From Lunularia cruciata (taxonomy: Eukaryota; Streptophyta; Marchantiopsida; Lunulariales; Lunulariaceae): a DNA stretch of 64,000 bases. The stretch covers positions 26,304,517-26,368,516 of the forward strand of contig OX419755.1 in the NCBI GenBank assembly GCA_948567375.1. Reading direction: 5' to 3'. The notes under the pieces are model-generated. The model made no database searches and had not been told where the DNA came from. It worked only from the letters and a program-made list of their open reading frames with translations. A program made the translations under genes and the position numbers. Positions 1-13,029 of the stretch are shown here, piece after piece. Position 1 is the stretch's first letter; each line of letters starts with the position of its first letter.

Positions 1-333
1 CCTCTAGTTTGTCTCATTGAGAGCTTTCCAATGGTATCTCACCCACGTGATTTTGAGATTCCTACAAGAAGATTCTCTAAAATATTCCCTCTGATCAAAG
101 CTTGTTTGACCAACCAGATAGGACCAAGACCAACATGTCACCCATCCAAGTAAGTAATCCAAGGGTGAAGCTTGCTGACATGTCACCTATCTATGTGCAT
201 AATCCTATGGTGGAGCTTCCTTGGAGGAGATCCTCTTTATCTATATAATAAAGAGAAGGTGCTCCTTTGGAGCATCAAAGGATTGAGTGTGAAATCTATG
301 TTTTCTCTCTTCTCTTGTCCTCAGAGTATTACA
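1..333 (+). repeat. Partial 5' LTR of family I copy 1, with primer-binding site just after it
   Basis: The sequence matches the last 300-odd bases of the LTR at 4931-5628 and ends in ATTACA. It is followed one base later (from 335) by TGGTATTGAAGCAAG, a weak match to the initiator-Met tRNA type primer-binding site seen better in the other family I copies (TGGTATTAGAGCGAG at 12434). Confidence 0.85.
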
Positions 334-539
334 ATGGTATTGAAGCAAGTTTCTTTATCCAAGAGAGTGGATCACCCTTCTTGGAAGAGGATGAACTATT
401 GATATAGAGTTAGTTGAGGTGGAGAACATAGAGTAATTGCTAGACTTGGGAATGTCTTTGAAAAGCAAATGGGATGGATACACCTGGAGGACAATTTCCC
501 GCACCTAGCTTCCTATTCTTGAATCCATTCCACATCAAG

Positions 540-1990
540 ATTATATACATCTAGCTTGAGAAAATGAGAGTATTACTAGTTTATCACTTTGGAGTAGAAT
601 TCATGGACAAAGTGATGAATTCACCAAACCCGATGATTCTACTTGTGGTAGTATACAACAAAGAGTGGGATTTGACAATCTAAATTCTATTATGATGTTA
701 TGGATGTGAATGTCTCAAATCTTCTCCCTTTTAATACTCAAGTAGAAATTTGTTATGGAGTGAGACCAAAAGTGATGTTTAGAGATTTTGTGGTTAGAAA
801 TTTTGGTGAGGAGTATTATCAACAAGTTATAGCTTTTGAGGACCCAATGCTTGTCTTGATAGTTCATGCACCCTCTAGAATGATCATATTAACTCTTTAC
901 TGAGGTAGACAATAGTGATTGAGGTTGTAGGAACCATGGATCCGTAGTTGCAAGAGTTGGTTCAAGGAATGCAAGGGATGTTGAACAAATTTTAAGAGAT
1001 TAAGATGACCGTGGAGGCATTACAAAGTCAAGTACAGATCTCCAAGAATGATAAAGCAATGCAAGAAGAAGAGTTGTCTCAAAACCCAATACCTACAACT
1101 AAAGTACTTGGAGAGGCACCCGTGCCAACAAACCTGGTCAATAATGAAGCCACATTGCTACTCTAGATGAAGAAGACTTGTTACATCAAGCCTTACAAGG
1201 GGCAATATACAATGGGAGTAGTGGAAAATTAGATCTCAAGAATGAATTGATATTTCTAATTGTTCTCAACAAAGATCATTGAGCATGTAGTAGGCATTTT
1301 TGCATGTGGGTACTTGACTAATAAAGCACTCACATGGTACGATGCTTGGGAACAATCCATGTTGGCAAAGAGAAGGGAGGTCACGTGGACAATAATGCAA
1401 GAAGGATTGCTAAAGAATTTTCAATTGGTGGATTCCGTATAGATAGCACAAATCCGACGATGGGAATTGAAACAAAAGAACAACTTTCAAGAGTATGTGG
1501 AGACATTTTTGGATCTACAAGTTTCAATAACTAACATGAGTCCAATAGAGGCTCTTGACAATTTCAAACAAGGGTTGAAGGAGCGGATTTGCCAAGAAGT
1601 CATGGTGCAAATCCCTTACATAATATTTGAAGCCATTGCTTGTGCATAGAGAATAGCAGGGGCTTGGGTGGAGGTGAAGGAGTAGTTCCACCTCAATATT
1701 ATTGGGCAAAAATGCCACACATGGTTGGACCAATATTGATGCAATTGGGCAACCTTTGGTTTTGATACCAAGGAGCATGACCGCTTCAAGGAGAGTGTGG
1801 ACAGGTAGAAGAAGGGAGAGATGGAGTCCCACAAGGAGAATGAACTCAAGGAGAACAACGCCATTGTTACAATTGTGGCCGTATTGAGCACAACCGCTTC
1901 CTAGAGGCCCTTGGCTTGCATACAAGCAATCTTTGAACAACATGGAGCAACACATTGAAGAGGAGAAGGTAGAAATCACTTTGGAAAAAA
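540..1990 (+). pseudogene. gag region of family I copy 1
   Basis: Fossil gag-side region. It aligns along its length with 12573-14130 of the second copy: two leader modules (about 540-900), then a capsid-like stretch with the peptide LTWYDAWE (about 1330-1360) and further capsid-like sequence to about 1650. Heavily decayed. Function is inferred only from the family: structural proteins of the virus-like particle. Confidence 0.75.
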
Positions 1991-2079
1991 GATTGCTAGT
2001 AAATGTACTTGGGCGGCCTTATTGGCTCAATAAGAAAGCAAAGAAATGAGGGAAGGAAGAAGATGAGTGTGCAAAGGTC

Positions 2080-4900
2080 CCAAAAGGCAACCTCACAATT
2101 GATTGCCATGAATGGAGTCCTCAAAGGCAATCAAGTGAGAGTATTAATAGATCCGGGAGCAAAAAATAATTTCTTGTCTTGTTCTATTAAAATAAGATTG
2201 GGAATGGATCTAGAAAGAGATGAGAGCAAAGAAGTAGAGTTACATAACAAGCAAATAGAGAGGATTGAATCATTACCTAGATAGGTAACACTCTATGTAG
2301 GAGAATATCAGGAAGCAATTGAGTGGCAAGTGATACAATTAGCTCATTATGATGCAATCTTAAGCATGCCATGGATGGAGCATTACAATCCTATGGTAGA
2401 TTGGAGGAAGAAAGTGTGAGAACCCACCAATGGTCAATCATTTGGGTTAAAGAAAAATTGCACAGGCAAGAACTACCTCTTTATGTCATAGGAATGGCAA
2501 CTATCTATAAGACCAATAGATGTTTCATGGGTCTAATAAGAGAAGTCAAGAGTGCATAACTTGATGGAAAAATTCTTGAGAAATTGAAAGATGTGGTGGA
2601 GAGTCTGAAGATGTCTTTCTCGATGATCTACCCTCAAGATTACCACCAAAAAGGAGAGTTGATCATAAAATTGAGACAATCTTGGGGAAGACACCTCCTC
2701 ATAAGGCCCCATATTGCTTATCACCTCATGAATTGGAGGAGTGTAAGACTCAAATTGAGAATATGCTATAGAAAAGGTTTATCCAATCTAGCATATCACC
2801 ATATGGGGCTCTTGTCTTGTTTGTGAAGAAGAAGTACAATACAATGTGCATGTGCATGTGCATGTGCATTGACTATTGGGGTCTCAATCAGCAAATAGTG
2901 AAGAACAAATACCCCTTACCTTACATGGATGACCTATTTGATCAACTCCATGAAGCAAGATACTTCACCAAACTGGACTTGCGGAGCGGTTACAATCAAA
3001 TCCAAATTGCAAAGGATGATGTGTACAAAACTGCCTTTCAAACCAAGTATGGCCACTTTGAGTATCTTGTGATGCCTTTTGGCCTCACCAATGCATATGC
3101 CACTTTCATGAATCTAATGAATGACATATTTCATCCATACTTGGATAAGTCTATTATTGTCTTCCTAGACGACATCTTAGTATACAATAGCACAATGATG
3201 GAACAAAAACAACATCTAGCCATTGTCCTTGCAACCAAGTATTGGAAGTACTATCTAGGCGAGAAGGCATTTGTAGTAGAGATAGACCACAAACCTCTAG
3301 TCTACCTAGAGACACAAATAGATCTATCTTTGCCAGATTTGGTGGGCACAGTGGCAACAATGCTTCAACATGACAATCACCTACATGGAAGGTAAGAAGC
3401 AACTTTCAAATGCATTCACCCGCATGCCACTGGTAAAAAATTTGGTGGCAGAGGTTAAGATTAACCTTGAATTTTGGCCAAAGATTTTGGCTACTACAAA
3501 AATTGATCCACAAATTATAGGAGCACAATCATCCAAAGGTGTCATTAGCACCCAATGACTCACCTTTTGTGATAGTAGATTATGGATCCCAAATGTCCCA
3601 AAATTACACACTATGTTCTAGTGGAATGTCATGATTCAGCCATTGTAGGTCATGTCGGAGTGGACAAGACCTTGGATGCAGTCTAATGCCATTACTATTG
3701 GCCCAAGATGAGCAATGACGTGATGGACTACATGCAAAACTGCCTACTCTATCAACAAAACAAAGCTTCTAATGAAGCTTTTGTTGGGTTACTTCAACCT
3801 CTCCCCACTCCTACATAATGTTAGAAATAGGTGAGTAGGGATATCGTATGTGAATTACCCAAGATCACCTCAATGTTTGACTCCATCATGGTCTTTGTAG
3901 ACTGGCTCAGCAAAATGATTCATGTATGCCCTACCACCAAGGATATGACCGCTCCACAACTAGCTCAATTATGCTTAGATGCAGTCTTCTCTCACCATGG
4001 CTTATCTCGAGTACTCATCACCGATAGATGCACTCAATTCACCAATTTGTTTTAGCAAACACTTTTTGGTTTCTTCAAAACCAAGTTGGCCATGTCCATA
4101 GCTTACCACCCACAAATTGATGGACAAAAAAAGCGAGCTAATTGCACTATTGAAGATAGGTTGCATGGCTTCACCTTAGAATAGCAAGAGAGGTGGGACA
4201 CCCTACTCTTCTTGGTGGAATTTGCTTATAACAATTTGGTGAATGCATCCACTTGTGTCACTCTGTTCTTCTTCATGTATGGTGACCATCTCTTCACACC
4301 TTCTAGCTTGATGAAGATCCATCCAATGGCTACCAAGGTTGATGCAATCAACACATTTGTTTCTAGAATCCAATAAGGTGTGGAGAGCACCAAGCACAGA
4401 TTGCAGATTGTGCAAAATTGATAAAAGCTAGAAGTAGTATGTTGATTGTACCATAGACACATGGAGTTCAATGTTGGGGATCAAGTGTTGCTGTCTACAA
4501 CCAACCTCACATTAGTTGGTCCTCATAAGCTTAGACATCATTTTATTGGGCCTTTTTCTATTCTTTGTCTAGTGACGCTATGGCCTATCACCTCAAGCTA
4601 CCACCACACATAAAGATCCATCTAGTGTTCCATGCTTCCCTACTATGAAAATATGCTCCCCGATTGGGCCACTATCATTCCACACAAGACCTTTGACCTT
4701 GTCCGACACTCATTGATGGCACGGAGGAATATGAAGTAGAGTGTATCCTCCAAAAACACATGCGTGGTACTCGCTACCTACGGATGGACTATCTAGAATG
4801 GTGGAAAAGGTTACCTCCTCTATGAGGCAACATATGAGCCCGCTGCCAATTTGACACATGCACCGATGTTGGTACAAGCGTTTGAGCAACAGTTGCACAA
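2080..4900 (+). pseudogene. pol region of family I copy 1 (protease, RT, RNase H, integrase, chromodomain)
   Basis: Recognisable parts in order are a retropepsin-like segment (VLIDPGA, about 2140-2160), RT ([14 protein letters not shown] near 2970-3010 and VFLDDILVY near 3160-3185), an RNase H piece (about 3215-3320), integrase core (about 3830-4440) and remains of a chromodomain (about 4725-4890). The chromodomain places it among chromoviruses, whose integrase can be steered to modified chromatin. Many breaks. Confidence 0.8.
2844..2869 (+). repeat. ATGTGC hexanucleotide microsatellite inside the RT fossil
   Basis: About four tandem ATGTGC units. The second copy of the family has only one such unit at the equivalent site (near 14993). 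Confidence 0.8.
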
Positions 4901-4930
4901 CGAGGACATTGTCTTAAAAGGAGAGAGGTT

Positions 4931-5628
4931 TGTAATACCAAGAGCTAGCCATATGATCTAGATGTGAAATTTAATTTGGTAATATCTGGAATGATGTTAT
5001 ACATGATGGACAACATAGACCAGATAAAAGTATCACCAAAAGAGTACATATACTAATATGGCAAAAACCAAAATAGACTTGAAAACCTTAGAACCAATAG
5101 CTAGACATATGATTTAAAGGTGAGAATTGGTTTGGTAACATCTAAGAGGATGTTACACACGATGGACTTAAAATATTAGAAAGAGGTATCACCAAAAGGG
5201 GACTTCTACTAATAGAGTAGGAACCAAAATATGCTTGAAAACTTTAAAGGCAATTTTGGAGGCCTAAAAGGATGAATTAGGCCTCAAAAATGTGCAAAAA
5301 TAGCTCTCCAATGGAAGTGAGGATGGCCTTCCCTCCCTTTCCTCTAGTTTGTCTCATTGAGAGCTTTCCAATGGTATCTCACCCACGTGATTTTGAGATT
5401 CCTACAAGAAGATTCTTTAAAATATTCCCTCTGATCAAAGCTTGTTTGACCAGCCAGATAGGACCAAGACCAACATGCCACCCATCCAAGTAAGTAATCC
5501 AAGAGTGGAGCTTCCTTGGAGGAGATCCTCTTTGTCTATATAATAAAGAGAAGGTGCTTGTTTGGGGTATTAGAGGATTGAGTGTGAAATTTGTGCTTAC
5601 TCTCTTCTCTTGTCCTTGGAATATTACA
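4931..5628 (+). repeat. 3' LTR of family I copy 1
   Basis: It begins TGTAATACCAAGAGC just after a purine-rich tract (AAAAGGAGAGAGG) and ends ATTACA, giving the usual TG...CA ends over about 698 bp. It matches the LTRs at 11697-12432 and 17585-18319 throughout. A TATATAATAAAGAG stretch near 5536 looks like a TATA region. Confidence 0.9.
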
Positions 5629-7951
5629 AGTTGCCATATGATAATTTAGTTGAGAGTGCACATGGTATGCCCATACCATTTTTGTGGGATATGGTTGAGA
5701 TTTATGAAGCATACAAAGGCCCCATATGCTATTTTTGTACAAAGGGTACCATTATCTTAGTTGACTTCATCCAAGAGTTTAATAGTTGGTGTGATATGTA
5801 ATAGATATAGAAATTGACTTTGTTCACACCCTCCATTGCATGGAAGAGGTTGTTCTAACACTTGGAAGGTCCACCAATAGATGACTATCATGAGTTCATG
5901 AGAGCTCACTTGGAAGAGATTGAGCTATGGAGACAATATTGGTCCTTGAAATACATCTCCATCACTTCAAGCTTGGTTTCTTAGGGGTAGATAGGCGGTA
6001 CCCATGAGTTCTAGCTCTAGTAGCATTAGTGTATCTAGTAGAGGTGCACTAGTTGGAGGTGGTGCTACTACAAGTGGAAGTACCATTCTAAGAGGTAGTG
6101 CAATATTGGAGTTCCTCCTATGTTTGAGGTAAAACTAATAGGTAGTATGGACTGACAAGCTAAGGAGCTTGCAAGAGTTCTAATGGAATGCTAGAGAGAG
6201 AGCCTATACAAGGCATAGACTTCCATGAAATGGCTTATTAGTTTCACTCAAGGAGTTATTGAGGCCAAAGTACTCTAATTTTGATATGGGATCCTAGCGT
6301 TGTGATGTAGTGTACATGATGTTATGTTGTTATAAGTTATCTCACCTTCTTTGGTAAGTTTATCTAAGTACATTAAGCTCAACATGGTGGAGGAGAGCGT
6401 GGTGACATCAAGATTTGGTAGGGGATCTCATCCACAATTGTTACTTCTTCTCGAGTGCAACAAAGTGCACGACATTGTGTCAACTTCCAAATGCAAAGTG
6501 GACAACCCATATCTTATGTAACTACACCCTTACCTTTATTTTTAGGTTAACGACAGCTAATGAGTGGTGGTGTTGCTTGTTGGACCTCACCACAAGAGAG
6601 AGAGCACACAAGGCAATGGACATAATACCTCTGATGCATCACAACCAACATAAAGATAGTGTGACTATTACTACAAATTTGGTCACACCAATGACTTGAC
6701 CTTTACTTAGAGTTACAAAGTGGTAAGGTTGCTATGCCAAGTGGTAGAGGAGCTCTAGGTCATGGAAGAAAAGGTAGTGGCAAAGGACCTACACTTGGTA
6801 GGAGCCTAGTCCCTATGCTTGCTTTTGATATAGCTATGGCTACTTGGATTGAGCATTTGGAACAAAGATTAACTATCATAGCTATAGCTCAAAGGAGATC
6901 AAGTGCTAAGGCTTCCACCTCTTATGTTGGTGATAGAGATATCTTGGACTATGCAGACTAGCATAGGCAGATCCATTTGCTGTAGTGATTAGGAGGGCAA
7001 TACATGCTCCAAAGCCTAGGGTAGCATCAATGGAGTTGGAAAGGCTGGAAGATAAGTCAAAATTCCCTAGTTTTCTACACTCTCTAAGGCACTATAGATG
7101 GCACACATAGAGAGGAAAGGTTGGCAGATAAGTCAGAATTCCCTAGTTTTCTACACTCTCTAAGGCACTATAGATGGCATCCATGGCTCCTAGACATCAG
7201 AGTGTAGGTATGGTAGGTGGTGATAGAGTGCATGATGGACTAGATACTAGTCAACCACTTTTTATTACATAGGTTAAGTTTGGCATGATGTTGGGAACGG
7301 CTCAGTTGATTACACACTTCCCTTTATCCTTAGCCAATGTCATGGTTACATTAGGAGTTGGCCCAACTCATGTGTTCTGCTTGCCACCATACTTTGTAAG
7401 AATATAGATGATGTAGTTCCTACTTCTAGAGTAGGGGTGGTTGATAGTGGAGTTGACCTAATTGAGGAGCATCCACTCAACAACTAGTGGTTTGTGGCAA
7501 GCAGTAATAATTAGGTTGGAGGAAGTACTAGCTAGACTTACCTTTGAGTGAGCTTGGTTCACACTTGGAATTGTCCTATTGGATAGCCAAAGTGAGTTCT
7601 TCTATTTTTTGAGACCTCTAAAGAAGGTCTATACACCATAGAAGGTTTTATTAAACTCTAGTGCGTAACCCTTTATGTTGGAGAATGCTATAGTTGTTTG
7701 TCTTGAGTTATGAAAGACCAATGTGGAGAAGTGTCTAGTTTAGATCCAAACATCTTTAGGGGGTGGTCCTATACAGTATATCACATATGGGGAATTCATT
7801 GTCCGGATTCAGCTTGGCCATCTGGTTGAGAGCTCAAGCCATTGCAATAATAATAGAGTCATATGATGTATTGGTTGGTAGAGCAATATTATACCCCATG
7901 GGTTTCAATATTGATTATTAGGAAGAGATAACCTCCTATAGGCCAGGTTGG
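5629..7951 (+). mobile_element. Family D (methyltransferase-bearing Ty3/gypsy) copy 2, left piece: gag and protease
   Basis: This aligns collinearly with about 35530-37870 of the better family D copy: the gag peptide FLWDM, the DDYHEF-type region, the glycine/serine-rich linker, the zinc-knuckle region, and the protease-side sequence ending near the tract GTTGG. Differences are mostly C-T and G-A, so it is old, with dozens of breaks. The left part of this copy lies outside the window because copy 1 of family I was inserted at 5629. The right part resumes at 29530 after the minus-strand insertion. Confidence 0.85.
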
Positions 7952-8510
7952 TGTAATGTTCTAAGGACAAGAGAAATGCAAGGCTTCATCCCTCAATACT
8001 CCGATATCCTAAAGGAGCACCTTGTTTTTAGTACATAGCAAAGAGGATCCATTCAAAGAAAGCTCAACCTTTGGATTAGATACATGGATTAGTGATATGT
8101 CAATAAGCTCCATCCTACATGGATTGGTGACATGTTAATCATTGTCCTATTTGGTTGGTCAAACAAGTTTGCCTAGAGAGAATATTTAGGGAATCTTCTT
8201 GTAGGAAGTTCAGAACAACATGGGTGAAGTACCATTGGAAAGCTCTCAATGAGAAAAACAAGTAGGAAAGCAATATCCAATCTATTAGGAGGAGAGAGTA
8301 GTTCATTTTTCAAGGCCTAATTAATTTTTTTAGGTCTCTAAAATTTACTTTGAAGTTTTCAAGGTGTTTTTGACTTCTGCTCTATTGATGGAGGTACTCT
8401 TTTGGTGGCACCTCTATCTCATCTACTTAGATCATCATAAAGAATATTTATCAAGATATTACCAAGCCAATTTACACCTTTAGATAATATGTCTAGTTAA
8501 TGATATTACA
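7952..8510 (-). repeat. 3' LTR of the minus-strand family I element
   Basis: The reverse complement of the family I LTR, shorter than in the other copies (about 559 bp). It runs TGTAATGTT...ATTACA on the plus strand, with the polypurine tract (as pyrimidines, AACCTCTCTTCTTTTAAG) directly to its right. Confidence 0.85.
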
Positions 8511-8675
8511 AACCTCTCTTCTTTTAAGATGCAACATCCTCATTGCAAAGTTGTTGCTCAAAAGATTGCATTAAGACTGATGCATAGGTCAAGTTAGCTA
8601 TTAGCTCATAGGTTACCTCATACAATGGGTACCTTTTCCAATATACAAGATATTCCACACATAGATGGTGGGTAA
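8511..8675 (-). pseudogene. End of pol (chromodomain tail) of the minus-strand family I element
   Basis: The reverse complement matches 4745-4930 of copy 1, the chromodomain end and the short tail before the polypurine tract. It stops abruptly where an LTR-like sequence of family II starts at 8676. Confidence 0.7.
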
Positions 8676-9243
8676 TGTAACACCCATTTGTGCATGTGTG
8701 TGATATTGTGATATTTGTATTACAAGTACTTGGGAGATATTATTTATATAGATAAAGGATGGTTCTACATTAGTTATGATTAGCTAAATTTGGTCATAGC
8801 TAAGATAGAGGAGACCTTACTTTAGAGGAAGTGGAAAAGATGAGCACCATTATTTTGGATTCTAGTGTGTTGACTTGGTATTATTCTTAGATGTTTGGCT
8901 TTGAAGAAAGAGTTGAGAACTCTTGGGCCCGCAAGCCTTTTTGATTTGGATTCTTTTGTAATCCAAGGATAACCACTATGAATGAATCCTTGACTTAGTG
9001 GGTGGGACCCACTAAGTCAAGATAAAATTACATGCTTAGTGGAATATGCCCATGTAGATGGATATTCCTTTATACTTTTTGACTTTATTTGACTTTTAGC
9101 CTAGTAACTTGAGTTAGTGTGGTAAATAGTAACTTTAGTGCTTAACTATTTCACAAGTATATAAACTAGAGGTGAAGAGATACTCATCATCCTTTCATTT
9201 ATAACTATCTCTCTCTCATTGAGTTCTCTAGTGAGCAATGTCT
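8676..9243 (+). repeat. Partial family II LTR joined to copia sequence
   Basis: It starts exactly at the LTR terminus TGTAACACCCATTTGTGC and follows the family II LTR (compare 39142) for about 570 bp, up to the phrase GTGAGCAATGTCTTG. There the similarity stops, and the sequence runs on within about 40 bp into copia gag. The last hundred or so bases of the LTR are not present. Confidence 0.75.
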
Positions 9244-9284
9244 TGTCTTCTTTGAGAACAAGCTTTGAGGTGCAAGTTTGGAGA

Positions 9285-10686
9285 TGGCAATCATGAAGAC
9301 TAGAGGAGCTAAATTTGACATTGCCAAGTACAATGGACACTTTGATTTCTCTTGTGGGAGCATCAAGTGAAAGGTATGCTCAAGGCCAATAGTTTTGGGA
9401 AATTGCTAAGACCCAAGACAGATTTGGTGTCAGAGGATGATTGGAATGACATGCAAGAGATAGCTGTACATATAGTGGTTTTACATCTGCAACCACATGT
9501 CATAAAGAAGCTGAGTGAGTACAAGGAGTGCATTACTCTTTTTGATGAGCTATAACAAAAGTACCATCAAAAAAGTTGTCAAATTGTCTATACACATCCT
9601 TGAAGCTGTTAAGCTTCAAGATGAAGGACAATGGGACCAAGATACAAGATCATATTGATGCCTTCAATGATCTTGTTTTGGACTTGCAAAATCTTAGAGA
9701 GGACCTGAGTGACAAGAGAATGGCCCTCCACTTGTTGAGTTCTCTCCCTATGTCCTACCAGTCCTTGTCACGAGTGTTATTACATTGTGATAGGAAAACT
9801 ATCACCTATAATGAGGTGATGAGTGCTCTATTAACAAATGATCTTCAATAGAAGATGTTGCTACCTTCTCAACCCTTGACTCCTTTAGGAACAATTTTGG
9901 ATGTCAATTGTGGAAGGACTCAAATGCGGATAGATGGTGGGGAGCAGAGATCTAAAACTATATCTTGGTCTAGGAGGAGATCCCAAGACCATAAGACTGT
10001 GCTTTGTTGGAAATATGGCAAAGCTGGCCGCCTCAAGAGAGATTGTCGTGGCAAAACAGTCGTGCTTTCTCCAACAAATGTGGCAAACAACAACAAGCAA
10101 GAAGAAGGAGATGCTTTGATGATGACTATGCTTTATGATGCCAACTGTATGCCCTTTGCTTTTCTTTTCAACAAAGAAGAGATGAATGGATTCTAGATTG
10201 TGCTTGTTCATACCGTATGTGTTACATAAGAGAGTTTTATTGTTCTTACTTGATATCAAATGGTTCAATTTTGATGGGGAATAATCACCCTTGTCAAATT
10301 ATAGGCATATGTTAAGACTCAAATGTTTGATGATTTTGTGCACACATTGACTAATGTCAGATATATCCCTAACATGAGGAAGAACTTGATATCTCTTGGC
10401 ATGTTAGATACAAATGGTCATCAATGGGAAGTAGTTGATGGTGTACTTCAAGTCATGGCTAAGAGAAAAGTCATCTTGAAGGGTAATAGACACAAGAATC
10501 TTTATGTGCTAGAGTGCAACACTATTTGTGGAGAAGCTCATGCTAATAGATCTCATGGTATGATTGACTACTTGTGGCATTCAAGGCTAGGTAACATTAG
10601 TGAGAAGAGCATGTCTATTCTTTGCAAGAAAGGCATTATTTCTACACTAAGTTCTAGTAGTTTAGAATTTTGTGAGCATTGTGTAC
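9285..10686 (+). pseudogene. copia gag, protease and pre-integrase region
   Basis: Gag begins at an ATG near 9286 with KTRGAKFDIAKYNG, the usual copia gag opening, and continues with UBN2-type gag sequence (LLSSLPMSYQSL, near 9735). A zinc-knuckle-like stretch (GKAGRLKRDC) lies near 10020-10045, a protease start (WILD) near 10190, and a GAG-pre-integrase motif (LWHSRLGN) near 10574. It is cut by the family II insertion at 10687. Confidence 0.85.
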
Positions 10687-11341
10687 TGTAACACCCATTT
10701 GTGTAGGTGTGTGGTATTGTGATATTTAGCTTGGTATTACAAATACTTGAGAGGTATTATTTATATAGAGATAAAGGATGGTTCTACATTAGTCATGATT
10801 AGCTAAAGTTAGTCATAGCTAAGATAGAGAAGACCTTACTTTAGTGGAAGTGGAAAAGATGAGCACCACTATTTTGGATTCTAGTGTATTGACTTGGTAT
10901 TATTCCTAGGTGTTTGGCTTTGAGGAAAGAGTTGAGAACTCTTGGGCCTGCAAACCTTTTTGTTTTAAGTTCTTCTATAGTCCAAGGAAAGCCCATGTGA
11001 AGGAATCCTTGACTTAGTGGTTGAGTCAAGATAAGATCACATGCTAGTTTTTGACTTTACTTGAATTTTAGTCTAGTAACTTGAGTTACTGCGGTAATTA
11101 GTAACTTTGGCACGTAACTATTTCACAAGCATATAAACAAGGGGTGAGGATGTACTCATCATCCTTTCATTTGCAACTATCTCTTTCTCATTGAGTTCTC
11201 TAGTGAGCAATGTCTTGACTCTTGGAGTGTTAGCCTTGGAGGAGTATGATAGAGTTGGGGTTCCTTGCCTTCTTAGTCCATGGTGTGCTACCATAATTAC
11301 CATTAGAGGTTCATCTTGAGTGAGAGACAGGTCAGATTACA
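10687..11341 (+). repeat. 5' LTR of older family II copy
   Basis: It runs TGTAACACCC...GTCAGATTACA and is followed by TTTTTGGTTTTGTTGCC, a worn version of the primer-binding site seen at 39821 (TGGTTCCGTTGCCGGGA). Confidence 0.9.
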
Positions 11342-11553
11342 TTTTTGGTTTTGTTGCCATGACCTCTCTAGAAGGCAAGATAATTTTCCATGTTCAATTC
11401 TACATTAGACAAAAGGAGGCTATGAGAGCTCACTTGGAGAGAACATTAGGAGAGGAAAGGGCTGAACTTATGTTAGAGAACCAAGATCCATTTGTATACC
11501 CTGTAGTTCATTATAATGAATTTGAAGTGATTTTGTCCATCTTGTACACATGA
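11320..11553 (+). other. Leader reading frame across LTR end and primer-binding site, older family II copy
   Basis: A 77-residue open frame, nearly the same as the one at 39799-40032. It shows a module of about 55 residues with YIRQKEAMRAH, GEERAEL, QDPF and VVHY. Its conservation in frame between two copies hints at coding, but the start overlaps the LTR end and primer-binding site, so it may simply be conserved leader. Function unknown. Confidence 0.4.
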
Positions 11554-11696
11554 GAGGAATTGGAGAGATTGTGTGAGGTGGATTGCAGATTTTGGGCAAA
11601 ATATCAAGTTTGAGATCTGGACTTGAAATTTATACACATGATAGCTTGGGTTATCCTTCAGTTAGCACACTTGAAATTATTGTGAGAGCTACTGTG

Positions 11697-12432
11697 TGTA
11701 ATACCAAGAGCTAGCCATATGATCTAGATGTGAAATTTGGTTTGGTAACATCTAGAATGATGTTATACATGATGGTCAAAATAGATAAGCTAGAAGTATC
11801 ACCAAAAGAGTACTTCTACCAATAGGGCAGAAACCAAAATAGACTTGAGAACCTTAGAACCAATAGCTAGACATATGATTTAAAGGTGAGAATTGGTTTT
11901 GTAACATCTGGAAGGATATTACACATGATGGACTAAACAGATCAGAAAGAGGTATCACCAAAAGGGGACTTCTACTAATAGAGTAGGAACCAAAATATGC
12001 TTGAAATTTTTGAAGGCAATTTCAAAGGCCTAAACGGATGAATTAGGCCTAAAAAATGTGCAGATTTCTGCTTGAAAAAGGAAAGGTTGGCCTTCCCTTC
12101 CCCCTGCTTTGTCTCATTGAGAGCTTTCCAATGGTACCTTACTCACATGATTCTGAGATTCCTACAGGAAGATTCCCTAAAAGATTCCCTTTGGTCAAAG
12201 CTTGTTTGACCAACCAGATAGGACCTAGAGCAGACATGTCACCCATCCAAGTAAGTAATCCAAGGATGGAACTTGCTGACATGTCACCTATCTGTGTCCC
12301 TAATCCTATGGTGGAGCTTCCTTGGAGGAGATCCTCTGTCTATATAATAAAGAGAAGGTGCTCCCTTAGGGCATCAAATGTTTGAGTGTGCAATCTGTGT
12401 TTTCTCTCTTCTCTTGTCCTTGGAGTATTACA
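11697..12432 (+). repeat. 5' LTR of family I copy 2 with primer-binding site
   Basis: It runs TGTAATACCAAG...ATTACA. TGGTATTAGAGCGAG starts at 12434 and resembles the complement of the initiator-Met tRNA 3' end (TGGTATCAGAGC). A TATATAATAAAG stretch lies near 12340. Confidence 0.9.
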
Positions 12433-12572
12433 ATGGTATTAGAGCGAGTGTTCTAGTCCAAGAGAGTGGATCACCCCTCTTGGAATAGCACGAACTACTG
12501 AAACTGAGTAATTTGAGGTGGAGAACATAGAGTAATCGCTAGACTTAGGAAGGACTGTAGAGAGCGGATGGG

Positions 12573-13002
12573 ATGAATGCACCGGGAAGACAATTTCCCG
12601 CACCTAGCTTTCCATTCTCAAACCCATTCCACATCAAGGTTATGTACATCCAACATGAGCAAATGAGGGTATCGTTAGTTTATCACTTTGGTGCTGAATT
12701 CATGGACAGAGTGATGAACTCACCGAACCCGGTGATTCTAACTGTGGTGATATATGATAGAGAGTGGGATTTGACAATCTACATTCTATTATGATAATAT
12801 GGACATGAATGTCCCAAATCCTCTCCCTTTCGACACTCAAATAGAAATCCGTTATGTAGTGAGACCAAAAATGATGTTTAGAGATTTTGTGGTTAGGAAT
12901 TTTGGTGAGGAGTATTATCAACGAGTGATAGCTTCTAAGGTCCCAATGGTAGTTCCGATAGTTCGTGCGCCTTCCAAAGTGATTATATTGACTCTGTATT
13001 GA
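12573..13002 (+). pseudogene. Leader/N-terminal gag modules of family I copy 2 (two related modules)
   Basis: Two adjacent stretches of about 55 residues each. The first (about 12630-12795) shows IKVMYIQHEQMR, FGAEF and VVIYD. The second (about 12835-13002) shows IRYVVRPKMMFRDF, FGEEYYQ and VPIV. They resemble each other and the single module in the family II leader at 39850-40030. I do not recognise the domain. It precedes the capsid-like part and could be a matrix-like piece of gag. Confidence 0.5.
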
Positions 13003-13029
13003 AGTAGACATTAGCAATTGAGTGTTGCA

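Larger units (their letters stand above)
1..5628 (+). mobile_element. Ty3/gypsy chromovirus, family I, copy 1 (decayed; left end outside the window)
   Basis: An LTR retrotransposon whose first bases lie left of the window. The opening bases of the window match the sequence from 5341 onward, so both LTRs are present. The internal part reads gag, protease, RT, RNase H, integrase and chromodomain, parallel to the better copy at 11697-18319. It is old and heavily broken, with dozens of breaks. Its right end abuts gag sequence of the family D element at 5629, so it was inserted into that element. No left target duplication can be seen. Confidence 0.9.
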
